DNA of 64,000 bases from Kamptonema formosum PCC 6407 (GCF_000332155.1 NZ_KB235904.1:1324590-1388589), one strand, 5' to 3'; counted from the first letter of the stretch, positions 54,547 through 63,978 are shown. The notes: a model not told the origin generated them from the letters alone. Made by a program: numbers and translations.

Positions 54547-57500
54547 AGATTTGGGTCGTCTGTTTGAAGTCGGATTCAATATTGGAATTCTGGCTTATAT
54601 TCAGCAGGAAAATATCCCTCACAACTTTGGCAATTTGTACCGCCTGGATTTGCAGCACCTAAAATTGCCAAAAATGACAGCAGAAATAACTAGGGAAGCA
54701 AATCTCCTGGGTAGTCTGGATGGTAAAATAGTTGAGAAATGGAGCCTTTATTTTATACAGAAAGGTTTTTTTTCTGGCTTAAACTTTTTTCGCGAGTACA
54801 TCAAATCTGCTGGTAGTAAACTGCAAAATCTTAAGATTTTATACTATCAGTGCAGTTTTAGTGATGCTAACAGTATTAGAACATATAATAAGGGTCAACA
54901 AAAAGGATTTAAAGAGGTTTTATCTCAGATTACAAATGTGCAACCAGATTTTGCAAATGCTGATATTGATTTGTTAATCCATCGCTACTCAAAAAAAGGT
55001 GAGTTTTTGCAAGCTGATACGCTTATGCTGGTACAACAACGTAATGATTTTAGAATTCTCTGCGTTGACTTATCTGTATTTTCTCCAGTATTAGCGTTGT
55101 CGGGAGTAGACCTCCATGAAATAGAGATAATGCGGAAATTGTTAATGAGGGAAATTAGCTATTTGCGCTCAAAGAGTGTTTTTTCTAATCTGCGGATAGA
55201 TACTAGCACTTTGGGGATTGATTTCTCTGAGGATTTAAAACGCTATTTTACTGCTTTTAAGTATAAAGATAAGGAAAGTGCTAAGTTGATTCAGGCGGGT
55301 AGCTATGCTCATAGTTTCTATAAATTTTTGCAAGAAAAAGGAATTATTCCAGATAATGCTGACGTATTATTTAATGTAGTTGGCAATAGCGATCGCGGCA
55401 TTAGTGCTATTTCCTTACGTAAAGATAAAATCAATATTTTAGCAACTTGTTCACAAATTTATAAGAATGAATCTAATACTAAAGATATTAGCGAGGTTCG
55501 CAAAGAAGTATTAAAAGTTATTCAAATTAACGCTATTCGCAGTTTTCAAGATGGTAAAAAGTTTATCAATCGCTTATTAGAAAGTACAGGAAATACTCCC
55601 ACACCTGTTGCTCATACAGAGCGACTTGATAACTTTTTTAATTCTGTTGGTGTTATACCAGATAAACTGGCAGAAAAATTGCAAGTTGCTCCCGGATTAA
55701 ATCTAAGACAAGCTCATGCTGAATTGATTATTAAAGCACTTAATTCTGAGCAAACTTACATCTTTCTAACTGGAAATCCGGGAATAGGCAAAACTACTGC
55801 AATTGCCAAGTTTCTTGAACAGCATATTGATGACGGTTTCCTATTCTTTTATGTCAGTCCTCGCAAGCAAGTTAACCTAGACATCATTGAAAAATTCAAA
55901 AATCCAGAAACAGGTTTGTTGTCAGACAATCGCCTATTTTGCATTAACACTAACTCTGATATTATTAAAGGCAATGGTGGCAAATGTACGGTTAAATACG
56001 TAGCTAATAGTCAGCAAAAAGATTTTACAAAAAACACTGTTCACTTCCTCAAAGAAAATCCAGATATTCAGCGTCAGCAATACCATCAAACGCAAATAGA
56101 AAGGAAGAGTAAAACCATCATTCAACCTGCAAAGGTTAAAGGTAAAGGAGTCCTCAACAGCATTTGTGAAGCAATATACACGCTGATAAACTCTCAACCA
56201 TCAAATAATATTGTCGCTACCGTGTCTATTCAGTCTTTGAAGGTAATAGAAAATGGAGTTAATACTCTTGAGCATTTTGACAAGATATTTCAGGATGCTT
56301 ATAACAAAAGAGAACAGCAGGTAATTTCTGCTAAAATGCAAGAAATTTCTAGCCGCATTAAACACATCTTTATTATGATCGATGAAATTACAGGAGATGA
56401 CGGCGGGGTAGAATTTTTAACAGGAATTAGTAAGATTATCACTAAGTATGATTTGTACAATCCCCAACATGGTTTTAACACTAAAATTATTGTTGCAGAT
56501 GCTTCAATTGTTGACCACGATGTGATTACACAACACCTTAAAGATACCTCACCGGAACCAGATAAAATTTATTTTAAGAAGTTAGCCAAAAATTCTGAAG
56601 AAATCTTACCCTTACAAGCTATCCCTTTTAAGTTTAGAGAATTACCAGCTATCGTAATTAATACTAATTCCTATCCGGCTCGCAGTTTAGAGATAACTTA
56701 TAAAGTGTTTATAGAAGCTGTAAAATTTACTGATAATGCGTCTCTTAATCAAAGAAATAGCTTGATTAAACTGGTACAGTCTGAGATTGTTCAAGACATA
56801 AACGAGCGATTAGCCAAACCCGGAGTCGAACAATTAATAGTCTATATTCAGGATAAGCGAAGATTGACAGAATTGATTTATAAAATTAAGAACAGTCGCG
56901 AAAAATTTGATCGATTTGAAGATTATCTTGAAATTCATGCTAATATTTCAGAAGAGGAGAAAGCAAAAATACAGGAGTGTAAAAATAAAGCTAAGGTAAT
57001 CTTTATGACTGCATCTGGAAGTCGGGGGTTATCTTTTCCCAAAACCAAGCATATTTTAGTTGATATTCCTCGCTTTCAGATTGAAAAAAACCTGATGGAA
57101 GTCATACAAGTTATTTATCGGGGACGCGGGGAATACGAACCAGGTAAAACTTTGGATAATGAAGATAAGGAGTTAATTTTTTATCTCTCGGATCAGGCTG
57201 TTTACTACGCAGATGATCCAGAAATTTCTCTGCAAGAAAGCAAGCTAAGTCTTTTGAATATGTTATTAATTCTCAAGACTTCAGTAATGACACGAATTCA
57301 AGGTTATGGATATTTAGGTAGCGAAAAGTTTTTGATTATTCCCATCGGTGGAAAGTCGATTTCTACGGCTGGTGATACTTTCACTAGCCAAATGGGAAAT
57401 CTGATTAAGGAATTAAAAAGTGAACATCGCAGTCATCCAGAAAACAAGTCATTACAAGATATTTATACAAGTATTGAGAAGCTTTTTAGTCGAGCCGAGT

Positions 57501-58195
57501 TTGTTTTGAAAAATACAACACATTCCCGACAATCAGGTGATTCATATCTGCAAATGCGGGAGAATTTTAATAGTAAATTTTTGCAACTGTGTAATCCTCT
57601 TGACGGGTTACTCAGTTATGGCAATCTGGAAAAAGGTTATGTTTGTGGCAGTTTGTTGATAGTTCCTCTGGCGGACAAAAAATTAGAGGAAAACTACCAA
57701 ATTAGGCTACATCAAGAGATTAAAAAAATTGTAAATAAGGAATTAATGCATAAAATGTATCGCATTAGGGATAGTATTTCTTACCCAGAAAATTTGCGCT
57801 CTGCAATCAGAGGAGGTGCTATTGAGTTAGTTAAGTTGCTGAATAAGGATGTGGATAAAACTCAGTATTTTCAACAGCATAGTCATCGTTTGGATCAATA
57901 TTATGCTTTGCCGTTATTTGCCTTTGTTAGTGGTGAAGAAATGAAGGAGTATTTTGGTGATATTAAGCGGGAAGAACCAGAAGACGAGCGGTTTAGAGAT
58001 ATTCTGTCTATCTATGTGCGATCGCTTTACCCAGTTGGTAATGTTATGCCTATAGGACATAAATATCAAGATTTCCCGTTTGTTGTGTTTAGAAGTTACA
58101 GTTTAGAACAAAGTCGGGAAAAGTTTTTTACAGATAAGTATCTTTTGACTTCTAACGAGTTAAATGTACTGAACTTGATCTTGTCTAAGGATTAA
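54536..58195 (+). CDS. Large SF2-like helicase (1219 aa) with N-terminal nuclease-like region, second gene of the module
   Basis: Walker A GNPGIGKT (413-420) after FLT; FFYVSPRKQ (motif Ia-like, 437-445); Walker B DEIT at 616-619 (IMIDEITGDDGG); VADAS (653-657, motif III position); motif V MTASGSRGLSFP (824-835) with ILVDIPRF; motif VI QVIYRGRG (858-865). Motif V/VI wording recalls DinG/XPD-type or other SF2 helicases, but the roughly 190 residues between Walker A and B are long. The N-terminal 400 residues include ADTLMLVQQRN...ILCVDLSVF (160-182), spaced like a PD-(D/E)XK core but with Ser where Lys should be. C-terminal 350 residues unassigned. GAGGT eight bases before the ATG. Confidence 0.85.
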   Translation: MIGEDLGRLFEVGFNIGILAYIQQENIPHNFGNLYRLDLQHLKLPKMTAEITREANLLGSLDGKIVEKWSLYFIQKGFFSGLNFFREYIKSAGSKLQNLKILYYQCSFSDANSIRTYNKGQQKGFKEVLSQITNVQPDFANADIDLLIHRYSKKGEFLQADTLMLVQQRNDFRILCVDLSVFSPVLALSGVDLHEIEIMRKLLMREISYLRSKSVFSNLRIDTSTLGIDFSEDLKRYFTAFKYKDKESAKLIQAGSYAHSFYKFLQEKGIIPDNADVLFNVVGNSDRGISAISLRKDKINILATCSQIYKNESNTKDISEVRKEVLKVIQINAIRSFQDGKKFINRLLESTGNTPTPVAHTERLDNFFNSVGVIPDKLAEKLQVAPGLNLRQAHAELIIKALNSEQTYIFLTGNPGIGKTTAIAKFLEQHIDDGFLFFYVSPRKQVNLDIIEKFKNPETGLLSDNRLFCINTNSDIIKGNGGKCTVKYVANSQQKDFTKNTVHFLKENPDIQRQQYHQTQIERKSKTIIQPAKVKGKGVLNSICEAIYTLINSQPSNNIVATVSIQSLKVIENGVNTLEHFDKIFQDAYNKREQQVISAKMQEISSRIKHIFIMIDEITGDDGGVEFLTGISKIITKYDLYNPQHGFNTKIIVADASIVDHDVITQHLKDTSPEPDKIYFKKLAKNSEEILPLQAIPFKFRELPAIVINTNSYPARSLEITYKVFIEAVKFTDNASLNQRNSLIKLVQSEIVQDINERLAKPGVEQLIVYIQDKRRLTELIYKIKNSREKFDRFEDYLEIHANISEEEKAKIQECKNKAKVIFMTASGSRGLSFPKTKHILVDIPRFQIEKNLMEVIQVIYRGRGEYEPGKTLDNEDKELIFYLSDQAVYYADDPEISLQESKLSLLNMLLILKTSVMTRIQGYGYLGSEKFLIIPIGGKSISTAGDTFTSQMGNLIKELKSEHRSHPENKSLQDIYTSIEKLFSRAEFVLKNTTHSRQSGDSYLQMRENFNSKFLQLCNPLDGLLSYGNLEKGYVCGSLLIVPLADKKLEENYQIRLHQEIKKIVNKELMHKMYRIRDSISYPENLRSAIRGGAIELVKLLNKDVDKTQYFQQHSHRLDQYYALPLFAFVSGEEMKEYFGDIKREEPEDERFRDILSIYVRSLYPVGNVMPIGHKYQDFPFVVFRSYSLEQSREKFFTDKYLLTSNELNVLNLILSKD

Positions 58196-58214
58196 TATTT
58201 ATGAGATAATTATT

Positions 58215-59903
58215 ATGCTCAACTTTCACCCCATCTCAGATTTTATCCCCAAAAACTCTCCTATCAATAACTCAGATCCTACCTATTACTACGAAGGAAT
58301 CTCCCCTCAAAATGGTCAATTACTGAGACTTCCTCGCACACCCATAGCCGAAGCAATTGCTAAAGGTTTAATGCAGCAATTAGCCAATAATAATGATTAT
58401 TCTCGCGAAGGTAAAATGTATGGCATACTCTTAGTTGAACTTCCTAATGGCGAACAACGGGTACTCAAAGCATTCTCAGGCCTTCTCAATGGTTGTCATA
58501 CTATTGATGGCTGGGTTCCACCCATTCCGGGACGAGAAAAAGTAGCCTTAGTAGAAGCCTACACCTTAGCTGAATTAGACGCTATTAAACAAGAAATAAT
58601 TACTCTAAAGCAACTTCCGCAATGGCAACAATACCAAACATTATCTAGCGAGTTTGAACAGCAGTTGCAATTAATGAGTCAACATCATCGTAATTGCAAA
58701 CAACAGCGACAGGAAAAACGCCAAATTCTCAGCCAAACTCTTACAGATAAAGCACTTAATTTAGCATTAGAAAAACTTGATAAAGAAAGTCAAAAAGATG
58801 GAATAGAACGGCGTAACCTTAAACGAGAACAAAATGAGAAATTACAACCATTAAAAGAGATAATTGACAATGCTACTCAGCGAATTACTGAACTGAAACA
58901 ACGGCGAAAAACTTTATCAAAACAACTACAAACTCAGATGTATGCAGCTTACAGTCTCACTAATTTTGCCGGCCATTCTCGTTCATTACAAACATTAATG
59001 CCAACTGGTTTAATGCCTACTGGTACTGGAGATTGTTGTGCGCCGAAATTACTCCACTATGCAGCGGTAAATAACCTTAAACCTTTAGCAATGGCAGAAT
59101 TTTGGTGGGGAAATTTATCAATAAATCTGGATAGAATTAAGGGAGGATTTTATGGCGCTTGCCTCGAACGTTGTCAGCCATTAATGGGATTTTTACTATC
59201 AGGATTATCGCAAAATAGTTTTTTAGATATGGGTACATATCGGCAGAACTTTGATATATTAGAAGCAGAAAATTTGCAAATTATCTATGAAGATGAATGG
59301 CTAATAGCAGTTAACAAACCATCAGGTTTACTTTCTGTTCCTGGTCGTTATCGCGATCGGCAAGATAGCGTTTTAAGTCGCTTACGTCAATTGTTACCGG
59401 ATGGCATGAATATTATCCCTGTCCATCGTTTAGACCTCGAAACTTCGGGAATTATGTTATTAGCTCGTTCTTTACCAATTTATCGGGAATTAAGCAGTCA
59501 ATTTCAACATAAATTAGTTAAAAAAGTTTATGAGGCGGTACTTTCTGGTAATGTAGTAAATGATTATTGTGGTGAGATTTCATTACCACTCTGGGGAAAT
59601 CCTGAACATCGTCCTTATCAGCAAGTTGATATAGAGAGGGGTAAACCTAGTTTAACTCGTTTTCAGGTGATAGCTAGGGAAGGAGAATACACTCGTGTAG
59701 AATTTATGCCGCTCACCGGTCGTACTCATCAAATTCGGGTTCATGCGTCAGATAAAAGAGGTTTAGGAATACCAATTTTAGGCGATCGCCTCTATGGATG
59801 TCAAGCCGACGCAAGTAGATTACATTTGCACGCGAGGGAGCTTTATTTTGAGCATCCGCAGTTAGGAAAAAATATTAATTTAGAGGTAGAAACTCCTTTT
59901 TAA
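58215..59903 (+). CDS. RluA-type pseudouridine synthase with long N-terminal extension (562 aa)
   Basis: The catalytic domain (about 350-560) isomerises uridine in rRNA or tRNA: IIYEDEWLIAVNKPSGLLSVPG (357-377), HRLDLETSG with the catalytic Asp407, MPLTGRTHQIRVHA, GIPILGDRLYG. The first 340 residues have no RluA homology: an N-terminal domain (GKMYGILLVELPNGEQRVLKAFSG; GWVPPIPGREK), a coiled coil of about 120-245 rich in Gln, and a CxC-type GDCCAPKLLHYAA segment with FWWGN. The same long form is known from cyanobacteria and other bacteria. 19 bp after the helicase gene, so probably read from the same transcript. Weak ribosome-binding site. Confidence 0.9.
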   Translation: MLNFHPISDFIPKNSPINNSDPTYYYEGISPQNGQLLRLPRTPIAEAIAKGLMQQLANNNDYSREGKMYGILLVELPNGEQRVLKAFSGLLNGCHTIDGWVPPIPGREKVALVEAYTLAELDAIKQEIITLKQLPQWQQYQTLSSEFEQQLQLMSQHHRNCKQQRQEKRQILSQTLTDKALNLALEKLDKESQKDGIERRNLKREQNEKLQPLKEIIDNATQRITELKQRRKTLSKQLQTQMYAAYSLTNFAGHSRSLQTLMPTGLMPTGTGDCCAPKLLHYAAVNNLKPLAMAEFWWGNLSINLDRIKGGFYGACLERCQPLMGFLLSGLSQNSFLDMGTYRQNFDILEAENLQIIYEDEWLIAVNKPSGLLSVPGRYRDRQDSVLSRLRQLLPDGMNIIPVHRLDLETSGIMLLARSLPIYRELSSQFQHKLVKKVYEAVLSGNVVNDYCGEISLPLWGNPEHRPYQQVDIERGKPSLTRFQVIAREGEYTRVEFMPLTGRTHQIRVHASDKRGLGIPILGDRLYGCQADASRLHLHARELYFEHPQLGKNINLEVETPF

Positions 59904-59951
59904 TCTGAAATCAATTGTTAACTATTTCGTGTAATCCATCCTAAAATCTTG

Positions 59952-59997
59952 AATGAGTCTCTACTATATATCAGTAGGTTAATAGTAGAGACTCATT
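59952..59997. terminator. Hairpin terminator between convergent genes
   Basis: AATGAGTCTCTACTAT (59952-59967) pairs perfectly with ATAGTAGAGACTCATT (59982-59997), 16 bp of stem around a 14-base loop, followed by GCATTTTTT (59998-60006) on the plus strand. A good intrinsic terminator for the RluA gene. In the other direction the stem is followed by only a short TTTT, so it may be weak for the RTX gene. Confidence 0.85.
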
Positions 59998-60004
59998 GCA
60001 TTTT

Positions 60005-60946
60005 TTAGACAAACACGAAATTATCAGTGGTAAAATTGCCTTGAATTACAGCAATTTGATCGGAAGTACCAGCCAAGTTGATAGAATTACCAACAATAGT
60101 ATAATCAGAGAGCTGTCCGTGTAACTGAATGACATCTCTGTTTTGCTGGAAATCTTGAATGAATGTAACTCCTGCTCCCTGATAATATGTATTTGTGGCA
60201 TCACCGAGAACAAAAGTATCTCTACCTTGACCGCCAATCAATACATCTGTTTCATTACTTCCAGGTGTAGCACTAGATAGATCGACTCCAATCAAAGTAT
60301 CATTACCACGCAAACCTGAGAGAGTATCGTTACCGGCTCCTCCTACTAAATTGTTATTTTGGCGATTGCCGGTAATCACATCTACATTGGGAGTACCTAC
60401 GACATTAACGAAATTCTCTACAGTCAAATTCAGTGTGCCAATTCCAGGTAAATTGTTAACAGCCACACTATTAGTTGACAAGTCTACATTAATAGAAGCT
60501 ACGCCGCTACCTGTAGACGCATCAAGGGTATTAATCTGTCCTAAAGGAGCGATAATCTGTTCGATAGTGTCAAGGATATCGTTACCTGCTGCACCTTTGT
60601 TGACAATACCTCCAGCCTGAAGGGTAATGGCACTATTTAAGGAAAGATAGCTAACTGTATCGGTACTTTCTCCTCCACTCAAGGTATCGCTGCCAGTACC
60701 ACCTAAAATGAAATTATCGGAAGCGTCCCCAGTAATATTGTCATTCCCTGATGTGGTGCTAATACTATTAGCTGGTGGAGTTGGTGGAGTGGGTGGAGTT
60801 TGATTTTGAGGAGGATTGGGAGGATTGGGATTTGGTGGAGTTTGATTTTGAGGAGGGTTTTGAGGATTAGGATTTGGTGGAATCTGGCTTTGCGTAATAG
60901 TATTATCGCCAGGTGCATTGGTTAAATTAGGAAATAGTGTTGCCAT
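60005..60946 (-). CDS. RTX (haemolysin-type calcium-binding) repeat protein (313 aa)
   Basis: The N-terminal 70 residues hold Pro/Asn repeats (PPNPNPQNPPQNQT, PPTPPTPPANS). Then nonapeptide GGxGxDxUx repeats: GGTGSDTLSGG, LVGGAGNDTLSGLRGNDTLIG and LIGGQGRDTFVLGD, which bind calcium. The middle repeats SINVDLSTNSVAV and NLTVENFVNVVGTPNVD give beta-helix character. The C-terminus ends NFTTDNFVFV. Proteins of this type are usually exported by type I secretion through a C-terminal signal; no ABC exporter is near. No signal peptide, as expected for that route. No Shine-Dalgarno at ATG 60946. Confidence 0.88.
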   Translation of the reverse strand: MATLFPNLTNAPGDNTITQSQIPPNPNPQNPPQNQTPPNPNPPNPPQNQTPPTPPTPPANSISTTSGNDNITGDASDNFILGGTGSDTLSGGESTDTVSYLSLNSAITLQAGGIVNKGAAGNDILDTIEQIIAPLGQINTLDASTGSGVASINVDLSTNSVAVNNLPGIGTLNLTVENFVNVVGTPNVDVITGNRQNNNLVGGAGNDTLSGLRGNDTLIGVDLSSATPGSNETDVLIGGQGRDTFVLGDATNTYYQGAGVTFIQDFQQNRDVIQLHGQLSDYTIVGNSINLAGTSDQIAVIQGNFTTDNFVFV

Positions 60947-61117
60947 GGGGTAATTGCCTCAATTAGTTTTCTCAATTTGGTTAAAGAAGCTTTTTGGCTA
61001 AGGGAATGTAGTATCAATCAGCCTTTCATTGCCTCTCTATAATCATTGAGCTGCCTCAAGATGACATTTATCCCTGTATTTGAATTACAGTTTTGTAATA
61101 TGGAGTAACTCTCAACC

Positions 61118-61990
61118 TCATCTGGTAATCGCCAATTCGTGAAACATCAACAGCGATAAAAAGAAATCAGCCATAAAAATCGACACCCAAGAAGTCACCA
61201 CCGCCGCCGTTGCCGATCGCCCTACACCCTTCCCTCCCCCAGTCGTTGTTAACCCCCAACCGCAACCGATAATGCCAATAATCGCGCCAAAAATCACCCC
61301 CTTAACTACCACTGTCACCAAATCCCAGGGTTCCAAAAAAGTCCGCACTGATTCCAAAAACATCCCCGGAGGTAAATGGTAAAAAATCGCCGCCGCAAAC
61401 GCGCCGCCGCCAATACCCACAACCACAGAAAAAATAGTTAAAATCGGCAACATGATGCAGCAAGCTACCACACGCGGTAAGACTAAATAATCAACTGGAT
61501 TGGTTTTCAGCATATAAAGAGCATCAACTTGCTCCGTCACCTGCATTTCGCCAATTTCCGCCGCAAATCCAGAACCCACCTGTCCCGCTACCACACCCGC
61601 CGTTAAAACGGGTGCTAACTCCCGACAAAATGCGATCGCAAAAGCACCTCCCACCGCCCCCACCGCCCCAAACCGAATCAATTCCCGCGCCGATTGAATC
61701 GTAAAAATCATCCCTGCAAATAGAGCAATCAACAATACCGCCCTCAGCGAACCCAACCCCACCGTTACCAAATGCTCGATCACCAGCTTGCGGCAAACCT
61801 TGCCCTTAAGCAGCCGCAACCACACCTGCCCCCCCAATAACAAGGTTACGAAAAACCTCTGAAACCATCTATCCTCCAATGTTTCATCAAAGGCGCGATC
61901 GCGCCCGTCGCGGTATGTGGCCAACTCAGTTTTGACTGGGACAGATTTCTTGACTAAACCATTCTTAAAATTCAAGCTTAACTTCAACAT
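61118..61990 (-). CDS. MlaE/YrbE-family ABC transporter permease (lipid transport)
   Basis: Membrane component of an ABC importer-like system that moves phospholipids or related lipids between membranes. Landmarks: SLRAVLLIALFAGMIFTIQSA, FCRELAPVLTAGVVAGQVGSGFAAEIGEMQVTEQVDAL, NPVDYLVLPRV; about five membrane helices from residue 75 on. In plastids and cyanobacteria the relatives act as TGD1-like proteins. Length 290, with about 50 extra N-terminal residues. The ATPase and substrate-binding genes are not in the window. Confidence 0.92.
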   Translation of the reverse strand: MLKLSLNFKNGLVKKSVPVKTELATYRDGRDRAFDETLEDRWFQRFFVTLLLGGQVWLRLLKGKVCRKLVIEHLVTVGLGSLRAVLLIALFAGMIFTIQSARELIRFGAVGAVGGAFAIAFCRELAPVLTAGVVAGQVGSGFAAEIGEMQVTEQVDALYMLKTNPVDYLVLPRVVACCIMLPILTIFSVVVGIGGGAFAAAIFYHLPPGMFLESVRTFLEPWDLVTVVVKGVIFGAIIGIIGCGWGLTTTGGGKGVGRSATAAVVTSWVSIFMADFFLSLLMFHELAITR

Positions 61991-62299
61991 GATGACGATC
62001 CCCGGTAGTCTGGGTACAGCCGATGTTAATATACCTTATACTTTTGGTATTAATTTATATCTTCCCAAAAGTAGAGGTACTTTAGGCCAAAGATGGATGA
62101 TTTTTAAGGAAAATTAATGAATTGGAGCTAGCGAAATTAATCTGGGCTTCCCACTTAAGTAAAGCCTAATCTGTAGCAATTTTTACTTAAAAACTTACAA
62201 GTTACTTACGTAGCACTGCTGACATCGCAGTATTAACGCCTCTATACCAGTTTTCCAGTGCGTAGGTAATGCTTTTAATCAGCAATTACCAATTAGCCA
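61991..62299. other. Intergenic region, no gene seen
   Basis: 309 bp with TATACTTTTGGTATTAATTTATAT-type AT-rich sequence at its start and a GCAATTACCAATTAGCCATTAG heptamer run (about 62281-62301) directly next to the mtnB stop. No strong promoter or hairpin was found. Confidence 0.45.
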
Positions 62300-62905
62300 T
62301 TAGCGAGCTGCTACCATATAGCGAAAAATATATTCAGCAACTTCAATATAATTGTAAGCTTTAGCTGTCGAGTCACCCCAGACAGTAACACCATGATCGC
62401 GGATTAATAAAGCGGGTATTGGCGGCGGTGAAATTGCAAAGCGATCGCAAATCTCATCAGCAATTCGCGGCACTTCAAAATGATTAGTAAACAGCGGTAT
62501 TGCTACCTCTGGATTCTCTTCCCACACCCCCAAACCCTTGAGCATTTCAATCGCAGGCAAAGGTAATCGATCTTCCTCAGTAAATCGAGAGACTAAATTA
62601 GCCTCAATCGAGTGTACGTGATAGCAAGCTTGAGCTTCTGGAAAAGATTTGTAAATTGCCTGATGAATACTTGTTTCAGCAGAAGGACGACAATCTGAAT
62701 GCGGTTGCTCGATAATTTTACCATCTACATTCATACGAATAAAATCTTGCTCTGTTAACTGTCCTTTTGCTCTGCCACTAGCTGTAATCCAAAAGCTACC
62801 GTCAGTCAAACGAGCGGAAAGATTTCCCGCAGTACCAACCATCCAACCTCTATTATAAAAGTGGCTTGCTGCTGCAATTAAACTTTGTCTTAAATCACTA
62901 TTCAT
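62300..62905 (-). CDS. mtnB: Methylthioribulose-1-phosphate dehydratase
   Basis: Methionine salvage enzyme that dehydrates 5-methylthioribulose 1-phosphate. Aldolase class II fold; zinc ligands His96 and His98 (CYHVHSIEAN) and His171 (IRDHGVTVWG); GTAGNLSARL (24-33) and SGRAKGQL (43-50) are family marks. Length 201 is typical. The leader just before the ATG is a GTTAGTT heptamer run, so no Shine-Dalgarno is present. Downstream of mtnX (323 bp) on the same strand. Confidence 0.93.
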   Translation of the reverse strand: MNSDLRQSLIAAASHFYNRGWMVGTAGNLSARLTDGSFWITASGRAKGQLTEQDFIRMNVDGKIIEQPHSDCRPSAETSIHQAIYKSFPEAQACYHVHSIEANLVSRFTEEDRLPLPAIEMLKGLGVWEENPEVAIPLFTNHFEVPRIADEICDRFAISPPPIPALLIRDHGVTVWGDSTAKAYNYIEVAEYIFRYMVAAR

Positions 62906-62908
62906 GGT

Positions 62909-63016
62909 GAGTTGTTAGTTGTTAGTTGTTAGTTGTTAGTTGTTAATTGTTAGTTGTTAGTTGTTAATTGTTAATTGTTAATTGTTAGTTGTTAGTTGTT
63001 AGTTGTTAGTTGTTTG
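62909..63016. repeat. GTTAGTT / GTTAATT heptamer run
   Basis: About 15 tandem TTGTTAG and TTGTTAA units, starting four bases upstream of the mtnB ATG. It replaces the leader of mtnB. Confidence 0.9.
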
Positions 63017-63101
63017 TTGCTTATACTAATTATCTAAATAATTGGAATAGGTAATTTAGCTGTATAACATCTTAACAGTTCAGGCTTACACACCCTACCA
63101 A

Positions 63102-63168
63102 AGAAACCGGGTTTTTTGACGAAAATACTTCGCCCGTACCCACAGATTCTCTCAAAAACCCGGTTTCT
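63102..63168. repeat. Fold-back repeat AGAAACCGGGTTTTTTGA / TCAAAAACCCGGTTTCT
   Basis: Inverted arms 63102-63119 and 63152-63168, one base different in length, around a 32-base centre. Related to the element at 9339-9417. It is followed by GCGTAAGTCCTA (63180-63191), the end motif of the other fold-back family. Confidence 0.7.
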
Positions 63169-63190
63169 AAGACTCCCTGCGTAAGTCCTA

Positions 63191-63230
63191 CAGTTAACTG
63201 TTAACAGTTAACAGTTAACAGTTAGCAATT
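63191..63230. repeat. Heptamer run AACAGTT/AACTGTT reaching the mtnX stop
   Basis: Tandem CAGTTAA units running to the stop codon of mtnX at 63229. Confidence 0.75.
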
Positions 63231-63897
63231 AACTCCATCGCTGGGATAAACTCTCAATTACATCAAAAAAATCATTCCAGTATATGTAAGATTTCTGCTC
63301 CTTATCCAAATATTCAGCCAAGCGATCGCGCGCAAAAACTACAGGCGCAACCCTAGCCATATTCAAATCCGTCACCGAATCTCCAATTGCCACCTGCTCG
63401 TCAGCCTCATACAGCTCCATTACCCGCACCTTAGACACAAGTTCCGTATCCCCTTCAAACTCAGAACACACTTTCAGGTGAGAGCCGCTAGGATCTAAAT
63501 CTACCGCATAAATAGCTTCTGTACGAGCCGCCAAATCGCCCATCACTGTCTCTACCATCACCCGAATACCACCTGAAACTACCACAAAAGGTACTTCGCG
63601 ATCCTTAAGAAAATCTAGGAGTTCTACCAATCCGGGCCGCATTAACTTCCCTTGAGAAAATTCGATAATCTCCTGATAACGTTCCGAAGGAATAGACTCT
63701 AATAACTGTCGGACTCCTGCCCGCAGCGTCAGCCTTCTAGCGTACATTTCTGGGATTAGTTGAGCCGACAACTCCGGTGCGAAGTGCTTTAGCATTCCGA
63801 CAAAAGTTTCCTCAAGGGCGATCGTACCGTCAAAGTCACAGAAGACCACTCGTTTCAGTTGATTGGAAGTTAGAGATATTTGTCGGTCATTAGTCAT
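63229..63897 (-). CDS. mtnX: 2-hydroxy-3-keto-5-methylthiopentenyl-1-phosphate phosphatase (MtnX, HAD family)
   Basis: HAD phosphatase: motif I DFDGT with Asp21/Asp23 (VVFCDFDGTIALEE), motif II Ser in VVVSGGIRVMV, motif III Lys and motif IV AIGDSVTDLNMA. The family matches MtnX in length (222) and in FCDFDGTI; together with mtnB it indicates the methionine salvage pathway. ATG 63897. Alternatives inside the HAD family (phosphoserine phosphatase-like) are less likely given the neighbour. Confidence 0.88.
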   Translation of the reverse strand: MTNDRQISLTSNQLKRVVFCDFDGTIALEETFVGMLKHFAPELSAQLIPEMYARRLTLRAGVRQLLESIPSERYQEIIEFSQGKLMRPGLVELLDFLKDREVPFVVVSGGIRVMVETVMGDLAARTEAIYAVDLDPSGSHLKVCSEFEGDTELVSKVRVMELYEADEQVAIGDSVTDLNMARVAPVVFARDRLAEYLDKEQKSYIYWNDFFDVIESLSQRWS

Positions 63898-63978
63898 AAT
63901 TAATCGTACCCTGCAAGAATGCCAAGGCAGTACAGAATTAATCTTACATTATTCCCATACCATTACAGTCAATAGCAC

